Positions 60,926 through 64,000 of a DNA stretch of 64,000 nt are shown here, one piece after another. Source of the DNA: Amycolatopsis endophytica (GTDB lineage Bacteria > Actinomycetota > Actinomycetes > Mycobacteriales > Pseudonocardiaceae); the NCBI RefSeq assembly GCF_013410405.1, contig NZ_JACCFK010000002.1, positions 372,001-436,000 of the forward strand, read 5' to 3'. Under the pieces are notes generated by a model. It had not been told where the DNA came from, did not search any database, and saw only the letters and a list, made by a program, of their open reading frames with translations. Position 1 is the first letter of the stretch. Every line of letters starts with the position of its first letter. The position numbers were made by a program, and so were the translations under genes.

Positions 60926-61658
60926 TTAATTCTCCGTCCACTCTGACATTCGGCCGATTTCCGCGTCACGGTTCACGACCGGATCCGGTGCCGATCACGT
61001 TAGGGCGGACTGCCACGGTCCGACGAGCCGTTCTTCGTTCGAGGCTGTCCACTTTTCGCACCGGTCGCGGGCACATCAGAGGCGTGCGGATGAGCTGGAC
61101 GAACCTTGGCCACGGCCGGCGGTGCCGCGCTGTCCGTCGCCGGTTGCGGCGGTGGCGACATCGAATCAGCGGCGCCGGCACCCCACCGGTACCGTCGTCG
61201 GGAGAAACCCGCCTCACTGACAGCGCGGACCGCCGTCACCCGGTCAGGCGGGGTCGAAGTAGTCGCTCGCGCGGGTGCCCTCCGCGGCGCGAAACCAGGG
61301 CACGAGCAGCTCATGCACCGTCTCAAGTTCACCCGCCCACACCCTGACTTCAGAGGTCGCCCTCGTTGTCGACGGGGCTGCCCGGGCGCCGGGGCGGCAC
61401 TGCTGCCCGTTAGTGAGCTCGAAGACCTTGTCGTAATCCCCGCGCCGCTCGGCATGGCGCTGGACCTTGACCTGGTCGAGCCCAGCCGAGCGTCTCGCGC
61501 GTGCTGCGGCTGGAGATCGGCCGGTCGCGACATCGGTCCAGCCGGGCAGGCAACGATGAACCCCTCGTCAATCAGCTCGACAGCGGCTCGTCCGGCGGGA
61601 TCCAGATCACTTTCGCTATAGCTTTACGAAAAGCTATAACAAAAGCTACGGTGGTGTC
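60926..61658. other. 733-base region upstream of the catabolic operon
   Basis: No credible gene. It includes the promoter region of the minus-strand operon and a 32-codon minus-strand scrap (61342-61244; WAGELETVHELLVPWFRAAE then a stop) that resembles the N-terminal part of a transposase, and ends with the MarR operator. An apparent plus-strand frame of 171 codons lacks any family features. Confidence 0.55.
61617..61638. promoter_or_regulatory. MarR-type palindromic operator
   Basis: TATAGCTTT (61617-61625) and AAAGCTATA (61630-61638) flank four bases; a third half-site AAAAGCTAC follows at 61641-61649. It lies 20 bases before the MarR GTG start, so autoregulation is expected. Confidence 0.88.
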
Positions 61659-62147
61659 GTGACCAAGCGCGGAGAACACGGCTCTGCACGGAGCCGACCG
61701 AGCGTGTACGTAGGTTTCGCTCGCCACGTGGGCAGGTTCCACACGCTCCTCGATCGCGAAGTTGTGACAGCAGTGGGGAAACTGGGGCTGTCCCGATCCG
61801 AATTCGACGTGCTCACCGCGCTGCTGGCGACGGCGGAGGGAGAAGCACGCCCGGGAGACCTGTCCACGGGGCTTCTTCTCACCACAGGAGGCACGAGCAA
61901 CATCCTGCGCCGCCTGGAACGTGAACGGCTCGTCGAACGAGCGGGCGACAGCTCGGACCGGCGAAGCTATCGCATTCGCCTCACCCCCGCTGGTGCTGCC
62001 CGCGCAGGAGAGGCGCTGTCACTGGTCGACGCGCGGCTCACCCGGTTGCTCGCGTCGATGGACATCGACGCCATCCGGTCAGGTACCGAGATCCTGCACG
62101 AACTGCTGACACAGCTGGGCGAGGACGGTCCCGTCCACCAGTTCTGA
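61659..62147 (+). CDS. MarR-family transcriptional regulator
   Basis: A 162-residue winged-helix regulator (LSRSEFDVLTALLATAEGEA, LLLTTGGTSNILRRLERERL, DSSDRRSYRIRLTPAG). The ligand pocket cannot be read. It precedes the NIPSNAP-SDR gene on the same strand by 118 bases and may control it; the operator at 61617 is suited to repress both this gene and the divergent operon starting at 60925. Confidence 0.93.
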   Translation: MTKRGEHGSARSRPSVYVGFARHVGRFHTLLDREVVTAVGKLGLSRSEFDVLTALLATAEGEARPGDLSTGLLLTTGGTSNILRRLERERLVERAGDSSDRRSYRIRLTPAGAARAGEALSLVDARLTRLLASMDIDAIRSGTEILHELLTQLGEDGPVHQF

Positions 62148-62265
62148 CTCCGCAGGCACGCCCCGCTGCTCGATCGCGCCGTCCCTCGCAGTCGGTTCGG
62201 GTTGCGCGTTCGTCGTCGCGGCTGCTGCCATCCTTCCCGAAACAACTGTCCGAACAGGATGACAC

Positions 62266-63399
62266 ATGCCCAGAATCCAGCTCCGCACCTACCACCTGTC
62301 GTCGCCCGAGGCGGCCAGCGACTACCTGCCTCGATGGGAGGCACACGTCGCGAGCCTTCGGGAGTTCGGCGTCGAAACCCTCGGATTCGCCAGACTTCCC
62401 GGCGACCCCTCCGTCGTTGTCGCCGTTGTCAGTTACCCGGACGGGGCCGATCCGGAGGCGGTCATCCGGGAGTACATGGGCAGCGAAGGGTTCGCCGGAG
62501 ATATGGCCGGGTTCGACATGCGCCAGATCGAACAGGTGGAGACGGTGCTGCTGGGAACGACCGAGCCGAGCGACGCCCCGGTGCGGGGCTCCGTCCGTCC
62601 GCTCTCCGCGCCGCGTGGCGCTGGAAGGCTGCGGGGCAAAGTGGCTGTCATCACCGGTGGCGCGCGGGGTCAAGGAGAGGCAGAGGCCCGGCTCTTCGCA
62701 CGAGAGGGTGCACGCGTCTACCTGTGTGACATCCTCGACGAGCGAGGTGAAGCGGTCGCCGCGGAGATCCGGGAAGCAGGTGGGTGGGCCCGGTTCGCGC
62801 ACCTGGACATCACCCGGGCCGAGGAGTGGCGGCGCCTCGTCGGTCAGCTCGAAGCGGAGGCCGGACGCCTCGACATCCTGATCAACAACGCCGGCGTCAA
62901 TGTCCGTCATGACCTGACCGGCACGTCGGAAGACGACTGGGACAGGATCCTGAATGTCAACCTGACCGGGCAGTACCTCGGCATGAAGGAGTGCGCGGCG
63001 CTGATGAAGCGCAGCGGCGCAGGCAGCATCGTCAACCTCGGCTCCACCGCGGGGATCATGGGGCATCCGGTCGCCGCGTACTCGTCGTCCAAATGGGGTG
63101 TCCGCGGACTCACGAAGGCGGCGGCAACCGAGTTCTCACCGGCCGGTATCCGAGTGAATGCCCTCCACCCCGGGGTCGTCGCGACACCGATGATGGACGC
63201 GGGCAGCGCTCTCTTCGCGGAGTTGGTGCGGCTCACTCCTCTGGGACGTGCCGCCGATCCGGACGAACTGGCGGCCGCGGCATTGTTCCTCGCCAGCGAC
63301 GATGCCGCCTTCGTGACAGGAATCGACCTTCCCGTCGATGGCGGTTTCAGTGATCTCGCCGCCTACAACCACGTGTGGCACACCATCAACCCGACGTAG
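62266..63399 (+). CDS. NIPSNAP-like domain fused to a short-chain dehydrogenase
   Basis: A 377-residue two-domain protein. Residues 1-110 form a ferredoxin-like NIPSNAP-type domain (IQLRTYHLSSPEAASDYLPR, VETLGFARLPGDPSVVVAVV). From about 120 an SDR domain follows with AVITGGARGQGEAEARLFA (TGxxxGxG), NNAGV near 205 and the catalytic YSSSKWGVRGL (Tyr-x-x-x-Lys) near 265. The SDR would oxidise an alcohol or reduce a ketone. The fusion is unusual; a linker SAPRGAGRLRG sits between the domains. Confidence 0.88.
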   Translation: MPRIQLRTYHLSSPEAASDYLPRWEAHVASLREFGVETLGFARLPGDPSVVVAVVSYPDGADPEAVIREYMGSEGFAGDMAGFDMRQIEQVETVLLGTTEPSDAPVRGSVRPLSAPRGAGRLRGKVAVITGGARGQGEAEARLFAREGARVYLCDILDERGEAVAAEIREAGGWARFAHLDITRAEEWRRLVGQLEAEAGRLDILINNAGVNVRHDLTGTSEDDWDRILNVNLTGQYLGMKECAALMKRSGAGSIVNLGSTAGIMGHPVAAYSSSKWGVRGLTKAAATEFSPAGIRVNALHPGVVATPMMDAGSALFAELVRLTPLGRAADPDELAAAALFLASDDAAFVTGIDLPVDGGFSDLAAYNHVWHTINPT

Positions 63400-63543
63400 G
63401 AATCCGGCTTGCGAGCGGCATCCCGGTCCCGCAGCCATCGCCGGCAGGCCATTCCCGCCCCGGACTCAGGGCGCGGCTGCGGGACACGTCGGCGAGACCA
63501 ACGTGCTCCCCCAGCTCACGCCGAGACCGCCCTCTCCCGGGAA

Positions 63544-63560
63544 CCCCGCTACCAGCGGGG
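63544..63560. terminator. Small hairpin between SDR and IclR genes
   Basis: CCCCGCT and AGCGGGG (63544-63550, 63554-63560) around ACC, six bases from the IclR stop (minus) and 145 after the SDR stop. Confidence 0.5.
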
Positions 63561-63565
63561 CTGGG

Positions 63566-64000
63566 TCAGCCCAGTTCCGTCCAGGCCGCGCCGGACAACG
63601 CGGGCATGCGGGCCGCCTGCCTGCCGAGCGCGAGGGCGGCGGTCCGGACCGCGGGTCCGAGCGTCGCGGTGTCGACCTCGCCCCGCCGTGTGCTGATCGA
63701 CAGGCCCGCGATCGGCCTGCCCTCGCGGGCCGTGACGGGTGCCGCCACGCACACCACGTCGGGGCCGGATTCCTCGGTTTCATAGGCGATCCCGGCCTCC
63801 CGGATCGCCGCCAGCTCGTCCCGCAGCCGTGTGCCGTCGGTGATCGTACCCGGCCCCAGGCGCGGCAGCCCCGCCTCGATCACGCGGTCCACCACACCGG
63901 GGCCGGCGAAGGCGAGCAGCGCTTTGCCGACGCCGGTGGCGTGCGCCGGCATCCGGCCGCCGACGCGCGAACCGAGTGGTGGCGCGGTCCGGCTGCGCAG
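63566..64000 (-). CDS. IclR-family regulator, N-terminus cut by window edge
   Basis: The frame is open from base 64000 to the stop at 63566 (144 residues). The visible part is the effector-binding domain (RMPAHATGVGKALLAFAG, then EESGPDVVCVAAPV), so the DNA-binding domain lies outside. Related in sequence to the IclR at 22509, whose corresponding region reads [14 protein letters not shown]. Confidence 0.92.
   Translation of the reverse strand: MRSRTAPPLGSRVGGRMPAHATGVGKALLAFAGPGVVDRVIEAGLPRLGPGTITDGTRLRDELAAIREAGIAYETEESGPDVVCVAAPVTAREGRPIAGLSISTRRGEVDTATLGPAVRTAALALGRQAARMPALSGAAWTELG

Noticed and set aside
61244..61342. Minus-strand scrap WAGELETVHELLVPWFRAAE as an IS701-type transposase remnant
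   Set aside because: Only about 32 residues; similarity is by eye and cannot be separated from chance, so it is mentioned in the gap entry only.
61106..61621. Plus-strand frame of 171 codons with a lipobox-like VAGCGGG
   Set aside because: No upstream hydrophobic signal of normal form, composition unlike real genes and no family features; it ends at the MarR operator.

Overview
The window is about 70% GC, uses GTG and TTG starts freely, and packs genes with 1-4 base stop/start overlaps. It carries actinobacterial hallmarks: zinc-free ribosomal protein paralogs with an Mrf-like protein, a four-domain S1, an ANTAR regulator of the PdtaR type, a proofreading-dead PolA, a FolP2-type protein and F420/LLM oxidoreductases. 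I infer a Pseudonocardiaceae-like actinomycete (Amycolatopsis or a relative); the genus itself is not demonstrated.

Layout, left. 1-5.1 kb: truncated acyl-CoA synthetase with a crotonase, an alpha/beta hydrolase, a siroheme/cobalamin methyltransferase and an ankyrin protein. 5.1-8.8 kb: a zinc-starvation island in which one divergent operator (probable Zur box, 6112-6140) sits between rpmB-rpmG-rpsN-rpsR (minus) and mrf-rpmE-rpmF-cobW (plus). 8.9-17.3 kb (all minus): secreted ceramidase, MFS_2-type transporter, sphingosine-1-phosphate-lyase-like PLP enzyme, then an RbsBAC-like ABC transporter; I read this as a candidate sphingolipid scavenging locus. 17.3-17.9 kb: an inverted array of 21-bp repeats and a long hairpin. 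17.9-23.3 kb: LLM oxidoreductase/DUF2236/TetR, then acetaldehyde dehydrogenase and 4-hydroxy-2-oxovalerate aldolase with a divergent IclR regulator.

Layout, middle. 23.3-29.7 kb: degenerate HATPase-like protein, FolP2-type DHPS homologue, TetR, DUF1877 protein, rpsA, a methyltransferase and a GNAT protein. 29.7-32.9 kb: an operon with a dead-Walker-A ABC-like protein, a YhgE/Pip membrane protein and its TetR, behind a perfect 30-bp palindrome. 33-35 kb: DHFR-like protein, DGPF/YCII protein and ECF42-type sigma factor. 36-40 kb: VOC/AraC pair, polA, thioesterase. 40.4-45.5 kb: a complete branched-chain amino-acid type ABC transporter (livKHMGF). 45.8-46.4 kb: ANTAR regulator.

Layout, right. 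46.6 kb is a tRNA-Leu followed by the C-terminal stump of a tyrosine integrase. From there to the window end the genes are catabolic and accessory: TetR/CoA-transferase/MatC-like transporter/acyl-CoA dehydrogenase; a graveyard of IS21 istB, SDR and P450 fragments; LLM oxidoreductase and AraC regulator; a six-gene aromatic-type operon (LLM monooxygenase, MhpB-like extradiol dioxygenase, dienelactone hydrolase, alpha/beta hydrolase, flavin reductase, degenerate RibBA); a MarR regulator with a NIPSNAP-SDR fusion; and a truncated IclR. This looks like a decayed tRNA-anchored island carrying a ring-cleavage pathway. Several regulator genes sit beside clear palindromic operators, which makes their circuits easy to test.
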